A stretch of DNA of 64,000 bases from Bosea sp. AS-1. GTDB lineage: Bacteria; Pseudomonadota; Alphaproteobacteria; Rhizobiales; Beijerinckiaceae. The notes under the pieces were generated by a model. It had not been told where the DNA came from. It saw nothing but the letters and a program-made list of their open reading frames with translations, and searched no databases. The stretch spans positions 2,080,501 to 2,144,500 of the forward strand of contig NZ_CP022372.1 of NCBI RefSeq assembly GCF_002220095.1, given 5' to 3'. The position numbers and the translations under genes are program-made. This document shows positions 20,995 through 29,566 of this stretch, piece by piece; within the stretch, counting starts at the first letter, position 1, and the number at the start of each line of letters is the position of its first letter.

Positions 20995-21071
20995 CGGGGT
21001 ATAGCGCAGCCCGGTAGCGCATCTGCTTTGGGAGCAGAGGGTCCCAGGTTCGAATCCTGGTGCCCCGACCA
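20995..21071 (+). tRNA. tRNA-Pro (anticodon TGG)
   Basis: 77 bases forming a full cloverleaf: acceptor CGGGGTA/TGCCCCG, D arm with GCGC...GCGC, anticodon stem TCTGC/GCAGA with loop TTTGGGA (anticodon TGG), and T arm with GGTTCGAATCC. The 3' CCA is encoded. It stands alone between the DUF192 and NDUFS4-like genes. Confidence 0.97.
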
Positions 21072-21135
21072 CTGGAAACGTCAGCCGCGGCCCGGTTTTG
21101 GGTCGCACGAGATTTGGTGACGGCAGAGCGCTTCC

Positions 21136-21441
21136 ATGACCGCACGCATCTATCGCCCCGCCCGCACGGCCATGCAGTCCGGCACGGCCAAGACCGAGCG
21201 CTGGCTGCTGGAATACGAGCCGGAGGCCCCGCGCCAGATCGAGCCGCTGATGGGCTGGACCTCGTCCTCCGACATGAAGAGCCAGCTCAAGCTCTGGTTC
21301 GACAGCGAGGCCGAGGCGGTCGCCTATGCGACGCGCAACGGCATTCCCTATCGCGTCGAGCAGCCGCATGATCCCAAGCGCCGCTCGATCTCCTATTCCG
21401 ACAATTTCAAGTTCTCCCGCGTCGGTCAGTGGACGCATTGA
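21136..21441 (+). CDS. NDUFS4-like (ETC complex I) subunit
   Basis: 101 residues. It matches the bacterial counterpart of the mitochondrial complex I accessory subunit NDUFS4: TARIYRPARTAMQSGTAKTE, WLLEYEPEAPRQIEPLMGWT, then SSSDMKSQLKLWFDSEAEAV and GIPYRVEQPHD. In alphaproteobacteria this subunit associates with NADH:quinone oxidoreductase and is encoded away from the nuo operon, as here. It lies between two tRNA genes. No signal peptide, consistent with the cytoplasmic arm of complex I. Confidence 0.92.
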   Translation: MTARIYRPARTAMQSGTAKTERWLLEYEPEAPRQIEPLMGWTSSSDMKSQLKLWFDSEAEAVAYATRNGIPYRVEQPHDPKRRSISYSDNFKFSRVGQWTH

Positions 21442-21471
21442 CGTCGACCGGCGAGGAACGTTTTCGCTTTC

Positions 21472-21548
21472 GGGCCCGTAGCTCAGTTGGATAGAGCAGC
21501 AGCCTTCTAAGCTGCTGGTCGCAGGTTCGAATCCTGCCGGGCTCGCCA
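21472..21548 (+). tRNA. tRNA-Arg (anticodon TCT)
   Basis: 77 bases with acceptor GGGCCCG/CGGGCTC, D arm GCTC...GAGC, anticodon stem GCAGC/GCTGC with loop CTTCTAA (anticodon TCT), T arm GGTTCGAATCC and an encoded CCA. It decodes AGA/AGG, rare codons in this GC-rich genome. Confidence 0.97.
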
Positions 21549-21677
21549 TCGCCTCATCGGATAATCTCGCCCGTTCAGGGCGAAGACGAGAGCACGGAAT
21601 CATTCAACGGCCGAACCGGCATCTGCCAGGATGGTCGACCGAGCGCCAATTCTCCCGAACTATCGCTGGGGTTCGCC

Positions 21678-21911
21678 ATGACCGTGCAGCCCGTGCTTCG
21701 CTCCGAGATCACCTGTCCCCATTGCGGTCACCGCAAGGTCGAGGACATGCCGACCGACGCCTGCCAGTTCTTCTATGCATGCGAGGGGTGTCAGGCCCTG
21801 CTGCGGCCGAAGCCGGGCGATTGCTGCGTCTTCTGCTCCTACGGCTCGGCGCCATGCCCGCCGATCCAGCTTGAGCGGCAGGGCAGTGGCGGCGGGTGCT
21901 GCTGCCACTGA
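21678..21911 (+). CDS. GDCCVxC-domain cysteine-rich protein
   Basis: 77 residues with ten cysteines or more. It has a CPHCGHRK knuckle at the N-terminus, YACEGCQALL in the middle, then GDCCVFCSYGSAPCPPIQ, the name-giving motif of the GDCCVxC (seleno)protein family, and a CCCH tail. Here every motif residue is an ordinary Cys codon (TGC), so this is the non-selenium form. Members are often linked to heavy-metal or redox genes, but none is adjacent. Metal binding (zinc or mercury) is plausible, not shown. Just downstream of tRNA-Arg. Confidence 0.88.
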   Translation: MTVQPVLRSEITCPHCGHRKVEDMPTDACQFFYACEGCQALLRPKPGDCCVFCSYGSAPCPPIQLERQGSGGGCCCH

Positions 21912-22511
21912 TCTGCGCCGGGGCGCCGTCAAAAACAGACGGCTTCGACCGCGCTCCGCTGACCATGTCGCCCGAACGCAGTTTCGCTTCAGCCAGGAGC
22001 GCTTTGGTCTCGGGCAATCAACGCAACTGCGGTCGCTGCGGGCAGAACTGGACGACATTCGAGCGAGCGCAGGTATTTTGAACCTTGGCGAGATCGACGA
22101 GTGCTCCTTCGATCGCCTTGCGCAGATGGTCGTCCGCCGACGTTCGTCCGGTCAGGCAGAAAAACGCACTCAACAGGAGAACGGTGCACTCGTCGTAATT
22201 AGAGACGGGACGTCCTCGATCACCCTTTGACGACATGATGGCCCCATGCGGTACAAACTGTTTCAAATCGGGCCGGCATAGGCGTAGCAGGCGATAGGGA
22301 AGCGATTTCGAGGCCAACCGTCGTCCTGTATTCGGGTGATCCCTCCGGCGATCCTCATGCGAGCCCGGTGCGAGGCTCTCGCCGTTCCCCGCAACCTGTC
22401 GGCGCGCCGTGTGGGCCTGCCTTGCTGGTGCCCGAAAGGCGCTTCATCGGGAGCCGCTCTTCGGCTAGACCGGCTCTCTCGGCACAAGCGCGGCCCGCGT
22501 CGCGAGGATGG
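21912..22511. other. 600-bp region without a confident gene
   Basis: GC content looks lower than in the flanks between about 21930 and 22320. The only open frame with a plausible protein is on the minus strand (22018-22317, 99 residues, or 72 residues from the internal start MSSKGDRGRPVSNYDECTVL). It has a hydrophobic LLLSAFFCLTG stretch and no recognisable family. It could be a small gene or a decayed remnant. From 22380 to 22511 the sequence is the leader of the GT39 gene. Confidence 0.4.
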
Positions 22512-24209
22512 ATGATGTTTTCGCTCACGCCCGCGATCGACCGGCTCAGCGCCTTCGTCTCGGCCAGCCATGCGCGCGCCTGCGCCTTCCTGCTGCTGCT
22601 CTCGTTCGCGGCCTTCCTGCCCGGTTTCAGCACGTTGCAGCCGATCGACCGAGACGAGCCGCGCTTCGCCCAGGCCAGCAAGCAGATGCTGGAGACCGGC
22701 GATTTCGTCGATATTCGGTTCCAGGACGAGGCGCGCCACAAGAAGCCAGTCGGCATCTACTGGCTGCAGGCTGCGGCGGTGAAGGCCGGCGCGGCGCTCG
22801 GTGTTTCGGAGCCGCACACGCAGATCTGGCTCTACCGCATCCCCTCGCTGATCGGCGCGACCGCGACTGTGCTGCTGGCCTATTGGGCGCTGCTCGCCTT
22901 CCTCTCGCCGCCGTTGGCGCTTCTGGGCGCTGCGCTGATGGCAACCGCGGTGCTGCTCGGCGTCGAGGCGCGCATCGCCAAGACCGATGCCGTGCTCGCG
23001 GCCTGTGCCGTCGCCAGCATGGGCGCGCTCGCCCGCACCTGGCTGGACTGGACGCGCTCGCTCGCCTTCGTGCCGAGCCGGCGCAACTGGCTGGTGTTCT
23101 GGGGTGCGACCGCTCTCGGCCTGCTGATCAAGGGGCCGATCGTGCCGATGGTCTGGGGCCTCGCCATCCTCGTGCTGAGCGCGAGCCAGCGCTCGTTCCG
23201 CTGGCTGAAGCCGCTGCGTTTCGGGCCGGGGCTGCTCATCTGCCTGATCGTCGCGCTGCCCTGGTTCGTCGCGATCATGATCAAGACCGGCGGCAGCTTC
23301 TTCGCTGAGAGCGTCGGACAGGACATGCTCGGCAAGGTCGCTGAGGGACAGGAAAAGCATTGGGGACCGCCGGGGCTCTATCTTCTCTTCTTCTTCGCGA
23401 CCTACTGGCCGGCGGCTGCCTTCGCCGCGATGGCGGTGCCCTTCGCCTGGGTCCGCCGCAAGGAGCCGCAGATCCTGTTCCTGATCGCCTGGATTCTGCC
23501 CTCCTGGATCGTCTTCGAAGCCGTGCCGACCAAGCTGCCGCATTACGTGCTGCCGCTTTATCCGGCCATTACGGCGCTGCTGCTGCTGGCGGTGGTCAAT
23601 GGCGGCATCAACCGCCACCGACGCGGCGCGGTGGCGACGGCGACGCTGGTGGTCACGGTGCCGCTCGCGCTGATGGCCGTCGTCCTGTTCGGCAACTGGA
23701 CATTGGACCACGCCGTTCCGTGGCTCGCGCTGCCGTTCTTCGCGCTGGTGCTGGCCGTGGGGGTCAGCATCGTCGCGGCTTTCCGGCGGCTCGATTTCGA
23801 GGGCGCGCTCTGGCGCTGTGTGCTCGTGGGCTTGCTCCTGACGGTCGCGATGTATCCTTTCGCGATCGAGAGTCTACGCTCGCTCAAGCTTTCGCCGCGC
23901 CTCGCCGAGGCGGCAAAGGCCGCGGGCTGCGCAGACCCGGCCGTCATCACGCTGGGCTATCGCGAGCCGAGTCTCGTCTTCCTCACCGGCACAGATCTCG
24001 CCATGGCGGCGGATGGTGCGCAGGCGGCGGCCTTTCTGGGTCAGCCCGGCTGCCGGGTCGCCTTCGTCGAGAGCAGGTTCTCCGGCGAGTTCGAGGCAGC
24101 GGTTTCCGCGCTGCCGCAGAAGCCGCGCCTGCTGACGACGATCAACGGGTTCAACCTCAATGGCGGACGCAGGCTCGCGATCGCCGTCTTTGCCAAGGCG
24201 CCGGGCTGA
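22512..24209 (+). CDS. GT39/ArnT-like membrane glycosyltransferase
   Basis: 565 residues from ATGATG at 22512 with GAGG upstream. PMT/ArnT superfamily enzyme: the first periplasmic loop has PIDRDEPRFAQASKQML (acidic catalytic pair) and the second has RFQDEARHKKPVGIYWLQAA; about 11 membrane helices follow. A C-terminal periplasmic domain has ADPAVITLGYREPSLVFLTG, typical of ArnT-type proteins. It would transfer a sugar from an undecaprenyl carrier to lipid A or another periplasmic acceptor. The GT2 and LpxB-N genes downstream on the same strand suggest they make and present the donor. Confidence 0.9.
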   Translation: MMFSLTPAIDRLSAFVSASHARACAFLLLLSFAAFLPGFSTLQPIDRDEPRFAQASKQMLETGDFVDIRFQDEARHKKPVGIYWLQAAAVKAGAALGVSEPHTQIWLYRIPSLIGATATVLLAYWALLAFLSPPLALLGAALMATAVLLGVEARIAKTDAVLAACAVASMGALARTWLDWTRSLAFVPSRRNWLVFWGATALGLLIKGPIVPMVWGLAILVLSASQRSFRWLKPLRFGPGLLICLIVALPWFVAIMIKTGGSFFAESVGQDMLGKVAEGQEKHWGPPGLYLLFFFATYWPAAAFAAMAVPFAWVRRKEPQILFLIAWILPSWIVFEAVPTKLPHYVLPLYPAITALLLLAVVNGGINRHRRGAVATATLVVTVPLALMAVVLFGNWTLDHAVPWLALPFFALVLAVGVSIVAAFRRLDFEGALWRCVLVGLLLTVAMYPFAIESLRSLKLSPRLAEAAKAAGCADPAVITLGYREPSLVFLTGTDLAMAADGAQAAAFLGQPGCRVAFVESRFSGEFEAAVSALPQKPRLLTTINGFNLNGGRRLAIAVFAKAPG

Positions 24210-24313
24210 GGCCGCTTCCTTGTGCAAAAGTGGTTCCGACACCGGCATATCTTGCGCAGACCGTTTTGTGCTCTGTCGGCCGCAATCTGGCGATCTAAGC
24301 CTTTTGGAGAGCA

Positions 24314-24357
24314 GCGGATCCTTCCGAAAAGTGGTTCCCACTTTTCCGTCCGATGCG
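24314..24357. repeat. Palindromic intergenic repeat, copy 1
   Basis: AAAAGTGGTTCCCACTTTT forms a perfect 8-bp hairpin within a longer imperfect palindrome bounded by CGGATC and CGATGCG. The same element, in variant form, recurs at 51598-51642 and 52574-52621. A partial copy (GCAAAAGTGGTTCCGAC) lies near 24225. Elements of this CCGAAAAGTGG type are known as dispersed repeats in Hyphomicrobiales. Confidence 0.75.
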
Positions 24358-24394
24358 TTAGAGCAATGCCAGCCGTTTTCCGGATGAAGCCGTT

Positions 24395-25141
24395 TTGACC
24401 GAAATCCTTTCCCCCCAGCCCTTGCTCAGCGTCGTCGTGCCGGTGCGCAACGAGCAGGGCAACATCGCGCCGCTCGTCGCCGATATCGAGAAGGCCTGCG
24501 CGACGATCGGCGCCTTTGAAGTCGTCTATGTCAATGACGGCTCGACGGACGGCACGGCCGCAGCGCTGGCCGAACTCGCGGCGGCCAAGCCCTGGTTGCG
24601 CATCGTCACTCACGCCCGGTCCTGCGGGCAGAGCGCGGCGGTGCGCAGCGGCGTGCGTCATGCCCGCGCGGCCATCGTCGCGACGCTCGACGGCGACGGC
24701 CAGAACGACCCCGCCTTCCTGCCGAGCATGGTCGAGGCGCTCCAGAAAGCCGGGCTCGAGACCGGACTGGTGCAGGGACAGCGCGTCGGCCGCAAGGATA
24801 CCGGCTTCAAGAAATTGCAGTCGCGCATCGCCAACACGGTGCGCGTGAAGGTGCTGAAGGACGGCACGCGCGACACCGGCTGCGGGCTGAAATGCTTCCG
24901 GCGCGAGGCCTATCTGGCGCTCCCCTATTTCGATGCGCTGCACCGCTTCATGCCGGCGCTGATGGTGCGCGAAGGCTACAAGGTGGCGCATGTCGACGTG
25001 CGCGACAGGCCACGACTGACCGGCGTCTCGAATTACGGCTTCTTCGACCGGCTCTGGGTCGGCATCCTCGATCTCGCCGGGGTATGGTGGCTGATCCGTC
25101 GGCGCAAGCGCGTGCCGCAGATCGTTTCGGAGACGCCCTGA
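24395..25141 (+). CDS. GT2 glycosyltransferase, ArnC/DPM-like, without membrane tail
   Basis: 248 residues from a TTG start. Polyprenyl-phosphate glycosyltransferase features: SVVVPVRNEQGNIAPLV, VVYVNDGSTDGT, the metal/nucleotide site ATLDGDGQNDPAF, and DTGCGLKCFRREAYLALPYF with HRFMPALMVREGY. It makes undecaprenyl-phosphate sugar donors. ArnC/GtrB proteins are usually ~310-320 residues with two C-terminal membrane helices; here the protein ends after a single hydrophobic patch. The stop overlaps the next gene's start (TGATG), so the LpxB-N protein is translationally coupled and may supply the membrane part. Confidence 0.9.
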   Translation: MTEILSPQPLLSVVVPVRNEQGNIAPLVADIEKACATIGAFEVVYVNDGSTDGTAAALAELAAAKPWLRIVTHARSCGQSAAVRSGVRHARAAIVATLDGDGQNDPAFLPSMVEALQKAGLETGLVQGQRVGRKDTGFKKLQSRIANTVRVKVLKDGTRDTGCGLKCFRREAYLALPYFDALHRFMPALMVREGYKVAHVDVRDRPRLTGVSNYGFFDRLWVGILDLAGVWWLIRRRKRVPQIVSETP

Positions 25142-25485
25142 TGCTGATCGATCTCCAGCACAAGGTCGGTGGCTATTTCCACGACGTCTTCGTCAACAAC
25201 ATCGACTGGTGGGTGCTGCTGGGCGTCGTGGCGCAGGGGCTCTTCACCATGCGCTTCGTCGTGCAGTGGTGGGCGAGCGAGAAGGCCAAGCGCTCGGTCG
25301 TGCCGATGACCTTCTGGTGGTTTTCGATCGGCGGCGGGGCGCTGCTGTTGCTCTACGCGCTCTATCGGCGCGACCCGGTTTTCATCCTTGGGCAGGGTTT
25401 CGGCGTCTTCGTCTACGTCCGCAACCTGCAATTCGTGCTGCGGGCCAAGGCGCGGGGCGAAAACACCGACTCCGGGCCGGGCTAG
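25141..25485 (+). CDS. LpxB N-terminal-domain (LAB_N) membrane protein
   Basis: 114 residues with three hydrophobic segments (WWVLLGVVAQGLFTMRFVVQ, VPMTFWWFSIGGGALLLLYA, FILGQGFGVFVYVRNLQFVL). It matches the domain named after the N-terminus of some lipid-A-disaccharide synthases but has no glycosyltransferase domain. It overlaps the upstream GT2 gene by one base (TGATG). Such pairs recur next to ArnT-like genes in proteobacteria. The role is unknown; a membrane partner or carrier flippase for the GT2 product is an inference. Confidence 0.9.
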   Translation: MLIDLQHKVGGYFHDVFVNNIDWWVLLGVVAQGLFTMRFVVQWWASEKAKRSVVPMTFWWFSIGGGALLLLYALYRRDPVFILGQGFGVFVYVRNLQFVLRAKARGENTDSGPG

Positions 25486-25503
25486 AGCACCGGCACTGAG
25501 ATC

Positions 25504-25541
25504 GATCATCGCGATAGCGTCCGAATGGGCGCGCGATGATC
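25504..25541. repeat. Inverted repeat at the LAB_N/TPR gene junction
   Basis: GATCATCGCG (25504-25513) and CGCGATGATC (25532-25541) form 10-bp arms with an 18-base loop, between convergent genes. The 34 bases at 25509-25542 match 29 of 34 bases at 51663-51696, so this also belongs to a dispersed repeat. A two-way terminator role is possible but no T-run is present. Confidence 0.65.
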
Positions 25542-25550
25542 TAGGCGGCG

Positions 25551-28500
25551 TCAGCCATTCGATTGGGGTGCGCCTTCGGCCGCCGCGCCCTGAGAAGGCT
25601 GGACGGGAGCGGCGGCGCCCGGCGGCTGCGGCTTGCGCATCGGCGCCGAATAGGCCGGATAGCGTTCGCGATAAGCCTTGAGGAAATCCGAGACCGTGTC
25701 GGCGCTGGCGGCGGCGCGTGCCAATTCGCGGATGTCTGAGGCCTTGGAACGGTTCGCGCCGGTGACGAAGGCGAAGGTGCGGGCGTCGAGGCTCTGCGCC
25801 ATCTTCTGCGCGAATTTGCTGCGTAAGCGGTCGAGCGAGAGCGCTTCGTTCGCCATCACATAGGAAATGCCGGCGCGCATCACGTCGGCGCGCCGACCGT
25901 CGCTGAGCGGGCTATCGCCGCGCCAGCTCTCATCGAGAATGCGTTCATAGGCTTCGCCGGCCTCGCGCCAGCGCCGGCCGGTCCAGTAGATGTCGGCACG
26001 CAGACGGTCGACCTCGGCGCCACGCTCGCCTTCCAGCATCTCCAGCGCCTGATCGGTGCGCGACAGGTCGGAGAGAGCCTTGGTCTCCAGCAGAAGCCGC
26101 GCGCGCCGGACATCCGCCGGGAGCTCGACGAGGCGGGTGGCATTGAGGGCGCGCACGGCATCGGCCGGCTTGCCGTTCATCAGGTCGATCATGGCGAGGC
26201 GGGCCGCGACGGTCGAGCGCGCGGCACCGGTCAGGCGCCGATCCATCTGGTATTTCAGGATCTCGGCCGCCTGGTCGAGCAGGTCGAGCTCCACCAGCCG
26301 GTCGGCGAGCAGGCGGGTGATCTCGTCGCCGCGCCGGCCGATCGGCAGGAACTCCTTGAAATCGTAGAATAGCGCGAGCGCATCGATACGCGGCAGCTTG
26401 TCGGCGCCGCCATCCGCGAACAGTTCGGCGAAGCGCTGGGCTGTCTCATCATGCATGCGCCGGGTCAGTGGATCGTCCGGGAAATTCTCGTTCGCCCGGC
26501 GCGCGACGAGGAAGGCGTCACGCCAGCGCTGCTGGTCGGTGTAGAGCCGGTTGAGTTCGGCCAGGGACTCGATCTCGACCCGGCCACCACGCCAGATCAC
26601 CGAGACGGTCTCGAGCCGGGCAATCGCCTCGTCGCTCTTCAGGTCACTGCGTTTGTCGGTATCGGCGAGCTTGACCGCGCGCAGCTGCGCTTCGGCGGCA
26701 ACCGGGCGGCTCTTCGCGTCGAACAGCGGGCGGTATCCCTGCATCGCCGGATCGGCCCGGCCGCTGGCGTCGTCAAGCATGGCCTGCAACAGCGCGAGCT
26801 TCTCCTGGTCGAAGCTGTCGCGCGGCATGTCGGCGAGCGCCTGCACCTGCCGCTCGGCCATGCCCATGTCCTGCGTCGCAAGGGCGGCGCGCACCATCGC
26901 TTCGCGGAATTCGCCCTGGAGATCGGCGGGATAGCGCTCCAGCAGGGGCTCGCCGCGGCGGAACCCGGAGAGAGCCTGGGCATTGCGGTCGAGCCGCTGC
27001 TCGACCAAGGCGCGCCAGAGGCCGGCTTCGGCATCGACCTTGATCGGTGCGGCTTCGAAGGCGGTCAGCGCTTCGGCGTTGCGGTGCAGCTGCGCGGCCG
27101 CGACGCCCTTGAGGAACAGCGCCTCGCGGTTCGCCCGCATCGCGGCATCGTCGGCCATCAGCGTGCCCAGAGGGCCGAGCGCTTCGACGGAGAGAGCGTT
27201 GGCGACATAGAAGCGGGCGAGCGCCAGCCGCGCCTCCGATTTATGCGCGCGCGAGGCGCCAGCGACCTCCTGCATCAGGGCGCGGGATTGGTCGCGCTGC
27301 GAGCCGAGGCGCAGGCTGGCCCAACGCTCGGGGTCGAGCAGCGGCGGCGCCGGCGCCGCACCGGCCTCCGCCGTGGATTTGGCTTCTGCCGGCCCGGCCA
27401 GGTCGAGCGAGACGGTCAGGCCTCCAGCGCGGCCGATGCGGACTTCGTTGGTGCCGGCGCGGGCGACGACGTCGTCGGAACGCGGCTGGATGGCAAGGCC
27501 CTGCGCCGTCGGCAGCAGGCCGAACTCGACGAACTGATAGGGCTTCGGCGTCAGTCGCGTCGGGCCGAGCGTGGTGGCGACGGCGATCGGAAGGCCGGCT
27601 GGCCCGGCCTCCAGCCAGTGCACGCCGGTGAGGCCGGGCATCGGCACGGCGACGATGGTCTGGCCGCGCTCGTCGACGCCGCGGCGGGGCTCGATCGCCG
27701 CGGCGGAGCCGCCACCGGTATCGCCGAGATCGAGCGACCAGCTATTGCCATCGGCGAAGAAGCGGGCAAGCGGCTGGCCGGCGAGGCGCAGCCTGACGAG
27801 AGTGACCTTGCCCTCGCGCGAAACCGCGCTCTCCTCGACCTGCTTCGGCAGGAGCTTTGCGAGATCGGCGGGGTCGATGGTGTCGCGGGTGTCGAAGGCC
27901 AGCGTCATCGTGCCGGCATCGAGGAAAGCGGCGGCGCCGGTCGGCCGGGGAAAGCGGAAATCGATGCGCTTTTCGGCTGCAGCGACGACGACCTTGGCAG
28001 GGTCCGGTTCCGGCGCCGGCGGCGTCACGGCGGCCGGGGGCGGCGTGGGCGTGGCCGATTTGGCTTCGGGCGCCGGGGCTTGGCTGGCGGCAGGCTGCAC
28101 CGCCGGCGTGGGAGCCGAAGTCGGCTCGGCGGGGCTGGCTGAGGGGGGAGTTGCGACCTCCGATGGCTTGGCCAGTTCTGCAAGCGAGAGGGCGTTGGGC
28201 TTGGCCGGCTTGAGCAGGTCGACGACCAGCCCTGTCTCGTCGTCGAAGCTGCGCGCCTGCCAGTCCTTCGGCAGCGAGAGCGTCAGGCTGAGTGCGTCCT
28301 TGCCCGCGTCGAGTGCGGCGAGGCCGATGCCTGTGGGGAGGGCGGCACGAATGGCGCCTTCATCGGCGTTCATTGCCCGGTCGAAGCGCAGCTTCAGCTT
28401 GCCCTCGGAAAGATCGGTGGCAAGCGCTGTGCCGGAAGGCGCCTTGAAGATCAGGCGCTCCAGCGTCGGCAGGCTTGCAGTCCGCATCGAGAGCAGGGCC

Positions 28501-29015
28501 GGCGGGGCCTGGGGCTGGCGCATTGCTTCCGCCGCGCGGGCCTCGGCTAGGCGCAGGCGCTCGGTGAGTTCGGCAATCACTTCCGGCGGCGGGCCGGGCA
28601 GGAGGCCCTTCCAATCCTGAGGCAGCAGGTCGATGAAGGCCTTGTCGCCGGCCTCGATCAGATTGGCCTTGTAGGTTTGCGTCAGCGCGAAGCGCATGCC
28701 GCGGCCATCCGGATCGACGCGGGCGATCGAGACATAGTTCGGTAATTCACGCGCGATCTTCGCGACATCGACCGTCACGGGATCGCCGAAGGCGACGATC
28801 AACACGCCATTGGCGACACGCACGCGCGTCTGTGTCGGCTGGTCGAACGCAAGCGAGAGGCGGCCGAAGCCGGCTGACATCGCCTCGCCGCGCAGGGTCG
28901 CGCTGGCTGCGAGCGCATGACTGTCCAGGCCGGCCGCGAGGGCAAGCGCGGTCAGCCCGATACCGAAAGCGAGGGAACGCGACAGACGCAAAACCGGAGA
29001 CTCGACCCAACGCAA
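25551..29015 (-). CDS. Large exported TPR protein with three N-terminal beta modules
   Basis: 1154 residues. A signal peptide (FGIGLTALALAAGLDSHALA) is followed by two ~80-residue beta-rich modules (about 52-131 and 187-268), a Pro/Ala-rich linker (about 284-340), a third module (about 350-431), and a long helical C-terminal region of TPR-like repeats from about residue 560 to the end (for example RLALARFYVANALSVEALGP, RWRDAFLVARRANENFPDDP). The C-terminal tail is Pro/Ala-rich. Periplasmic location and a scaffolding role are inferred. It lies downstream of the motE-fliM cluster on the same strand but is separated from it by a PsiF-like gene. The start is a TTG; a nearby alternative cannot be excluded. 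Confidence 0.85.
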   Translation of the reverse strand: MRWVESPVLRLSRSLAFGIGLTALALAAGLDSHALAASATLRGEAMSAGFGRLSLAFDQPTQTRVRVANGVLIVAFGDPVTVDVAKIARELPNYVSIARVDPDGRGMRFALTQTYKANLIEAGDKAFIDLLPQDWKGLLPGPPPEVIAELTERLRLAEARAAEAMRQPQAPPALLSMRTASLPTLERLIFKAPSGTALATDLSEGKLKLRFDRAMNADEGAIRAALPTGIGLAALDAGKDALSLTLSLPKDWQARSFDDETGLVVDLLKPAKPNALSLAELAKPSEVATPPSASPAEPTSAPTPAVQPAASQAPAPEAKSATPTPPPAAVTPPAPEPDPAKVVVAAAEKRIDFRFPRPTGAAAFLDAGTMTLAFDTRDTIDPADLAKLLPKQVEESAVSREGKVTLVRLRLAGQPLARFFADGNSWSLDLGDTGGGSAAAIEPRRGVDERGQTIVAVPMPGLTGVHWLEAGPAGLPIAVATTLGPTRLTPKPYQFVEFGLLPTAQGLAIQPRSDDVVARAGTNEVRIGRAGGLTVSLDLAGPAEAKSTAEAGAAPAPPLLDPERWASLRLGSQRDQSRALMQEVAGASRAHKSEARLALARFYVANALSVEALGPLGTLMADDAAMRANREALFLKGVAAAQLHRNAEALTAFEAAPIKVDAEAGLWRALVEQRLDRNAQALSGFRRGEPLLERYPADLQGEFREAMVRAALATQDMGMAERQVQALADMPRDSFDQEKLALLQAMLDDASGRADPAMQGYRPLFDAKSRPVAAEAQLRAVKLADTDKRSDLKSDEAIARLETVSVIWRGGRVEIESLAELNRLYTDQQRWRDAFLVARRANENFPDDPLTRRMHDETAQRFAELFADGGADKLPRIDALALFYDFKEFLPIGRRGDEITRLLADRLVELDLLDQAAEILKYQMDRRLTGAARSTVAARLAMIDLMNGKPADAVRALNATRLVELPADVRRARLLLETKALSDLSRTDQALEMLEGERGAEVDRLRADIYWTGRRWREAGEAYERILDESWRGDSPLSDGRRADVMRAGISYVMANEALSLDRLRSKFAQKMAQSLDARTFAFVTGANRSKASDIRELARAAASADTVSDFLKAYRERYPAYSAPMRKPQPPGAAAPVQPSQGAAAEGAPQSNG

Positions 29016-29113
29016 CAGGCTGGACTCGCATCCCGAGAGATGCGCCGGCCTGCTCGCAGGCTAGCGCATCAAGCATAATGGCTGCTTAACGCGGCCCCTC
29101 GCTTTTCCGGCCG

Positions 29114-29374
29114 TCAGTGCCGCTTGCAGTCGTCCCGGAACCGCTTCCTTGCTTTGCCGTGGAGGCCTTTCTGATCGGCCTGTGCCGAGCACTCTTTCGA
29201 TTTGGCTGCCTTATCGGCCGCGCTCATCGTGGTCTTCTTGCCGGTGTCGGGCTGGGCCGGCGCGGTCACTGCGGGCTTTGCGGTCGAGGGGGCGGGAGCG
29301 GTGGTCTGTGCGAAGCCGGAGCTCGCCGTCATCGCGAGGGCGGCGAGCGGGAACAGGTAGCGGGCCAGGTTCAT
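29114..29374 (-). CDS. PsiF-like small secreted protein
   Basis: 86 residues from the ATG at 29374: signal peptide (YLFPLAALAMTASSGFAQ), a Thr/Pro/Ala linker, then a single PsiF repeat (KSKECSAQADQKGLHGKARK, then RFRDDCKRH) with its two conserved cysteines. PsiF of enterics is phosphate-starvation induced; its function is unknown. No Pho box was recognised. A related two-repeat protein is encoded at 50597-50848. Confidence 0.82.
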   Translation of the reverse strand: MNLARYLFPLAALAMTASSGFAQTTAPAPSTAKPAVTAPAQPDTGKKTTMSAADKAAKSKECSAQADQKGLHGKARKRFRDDCKRH

Positions 29375-29566
29375 GGGGTTCGTCCGTGGAGAGCCCGGAT
29401 GATCGGTTCCTGGCAGTCGCCGGGCCGGCTGTCGGATGACCGGACTTCGCGCCTGGTGGGTTGAACCGCCCCTGAACGAATCTTGACCGCCATGTGGCGA
29501 AACCGCCGTTCTCAATTCTGACGGATATCGCGATGCGAAAAGTTTCGCCGCAAGCTCGTTCGGGCT

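Noticed and set aside
20995..21548. Genomic island between or beside the two tRNA genes
   Set aside because: No integrase, no repeated tRNA 3' end and no mobile genes were seen; the interval holds only an NDUFS4-like housekeeping gene.
21678..21911. Selenocysteine in the GDCCVxC protein
   Set aside because: All motif positions are TGC/TGT codons and no in-frame TGA or SECIS-like hairpin is present inside the gene.
22018..22317. 99-residue minus-strand frame as a real gene
   Set aside because: No clear ribosome site, no family resemblance, and the in-frame sequence after its stop is antisense to the GDCCVxC gene. Kept only as a note in the gap entry.
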